Assembly: GCF_001766835.1 (NCBI RefSeq) | Contig: NZ_LKEU01000014.1 | Span: forward strand, 1 to 64,000 | Origin: Acetobacterium wieringae | GTDB lineage: Bacteria > Bacillota > Clostridia > Eubacteriales > Eubacteriaceae | Reading direction: 5' to 3' | Length of the DNA: 64,000 bases | Part shown: positions 63,775-64,000 of the stretch, in pieces | Position numbering within the stretch: position 1 is the first letter of the stretch | Layout: every line of letters begins with the position of its first letter | The notes under the pieces: generated by a model | What the model saw: only the letters and a program-made list of their open reading frames with translations | Told to the model about the DNA's origin: nothing | Database searches by the model: none | Program-made: the position numbers and the translations under genes

Positions 63775-64000
63775 ATGTTAATACTAATTGCAATTATTTT
63801 AGGTTTTTTAATTGGGAAAATTCGCAGGGGAAGTCTGCGTGGCTTCAAAGTCAGAAAAATTTCCCTGCTACCGGTAGGGATTTTAGGGATGGTGTTGCAG
63901 ATTGCTTTGCATCTTTACATCTACACTGGCGGTATTTCGTTGGTTGAACCCTATCTGGAGATTGTCAATTTTGCCAGTTATATCCTGATATTAGTCATGC
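63775..64000 (+). CDS. Membrane protein, partial (DUF5317-like)
   Basis: 75 residues are visible before the window ends. Begins MLILIAIILGFLIGKIRRGSL, a membrane segment then a basic stretch, a second segment near 31-50 and a third starting near 65. This layout resembles DUF5317 proteins. No strong ribosome binding site is seen (GGGGTT at 63760). The 3' part lies outside the window. Confidence 0.6.
   Translation, partial: MLILIAIILGFLIGKIRRGSLRGFKVRKISLLPVGILGMVLQIALHLYIYTGGISLVEPYLEIVNFASYILILVM

Overview
The window looks like a chromosomal backbone segment of an anaerobic, acetogen-like Firmicute, most like Acetobacterium or a close Eubacteriaceae relative. This is inferred from gene content and style, not from a search. 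The supporting signs are a formate dehydrogenase catalytic subunit beside a molybdenum-cofactor gene, the [FeFe]-hydrogenase maturases HydE and HydG, a Firmicutes-type S10-spc-alpha ribosomal cluster ending in ECF transporter genes and truA, a Bacillus/Clostridium-type rlmB-yacP-sigH block, a c-di-AMP module, and strong AGGAGG ribosome binding sites with frequent TTG/GTG starts. No transposase, integrase, phage or CRISPR array was seen.

Layout. 1-1420: the 5S end of an rRNA operon and a tRNA array (Asn, Glu, Asp, Thr, Tyr, a Lys fragment, Lys, Gly-CCC). Composite hairpin repeats lie directly behind two of the tRNAs. 1421-8300: a Cys-type formate dehydrogenase, mobA, a small TrkH-like/RCK protein, three tRNAs (Leu, Gly, Arg), a nucleoid-associated protein and aroD. 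8300-19330: housekeeping genes (PAP2 phosphatase, ung, ispE, a GntR regulator, lspA, an AI-2E family permease, tyrS, hisS, an RlmL-like methyltransferase, rlmB, yacP, sigH). 19330-22000: tRNA-Tyr, tRNA-Thr and tuf behind one promoter, then degV.

22000-42200: a structured leader and the S10-spc-alpha run from rpsJ to rplQ, including secY, adk, map, a KOW protein, infA and rpmJ. An attenuator-like terminator follows, then the energizing module of an ECF vitamin transporter, truA, and rplM-rpsI with their own leader. 42280-51200: typA, a small membrane protein, a second AI-2E permease, an Mbeg1-like hydrolase, a CmpB-like membrane protein, and an unusual pair. That pair is a YjbQ-fold protein lacking its histidines, coupled to an McrB-like AAA+ NTPase without McrC. 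51290-57710: a CBS protein resembling the c-di-AMP receptor CbpB, facing cdaA-cdaR, then serC-serA-DUF1015.

57710-64000: a long leader with an intrinsic terminator ahead of a TM1266-type regulator, hydE and hydG; a cardiolipin synthase; a raiA-motif RNA ahead of hpf; and the start of a membrane protein cut by the window edge. The most noteworthy items are the YjbQ-like/McrB-like pair, the hydEG leader, the composite tRNA-spacer repeats with the tRNA-Lys remnant, the raiA RNA, and the CbpB-CdaA-CdaR neighbourhood.
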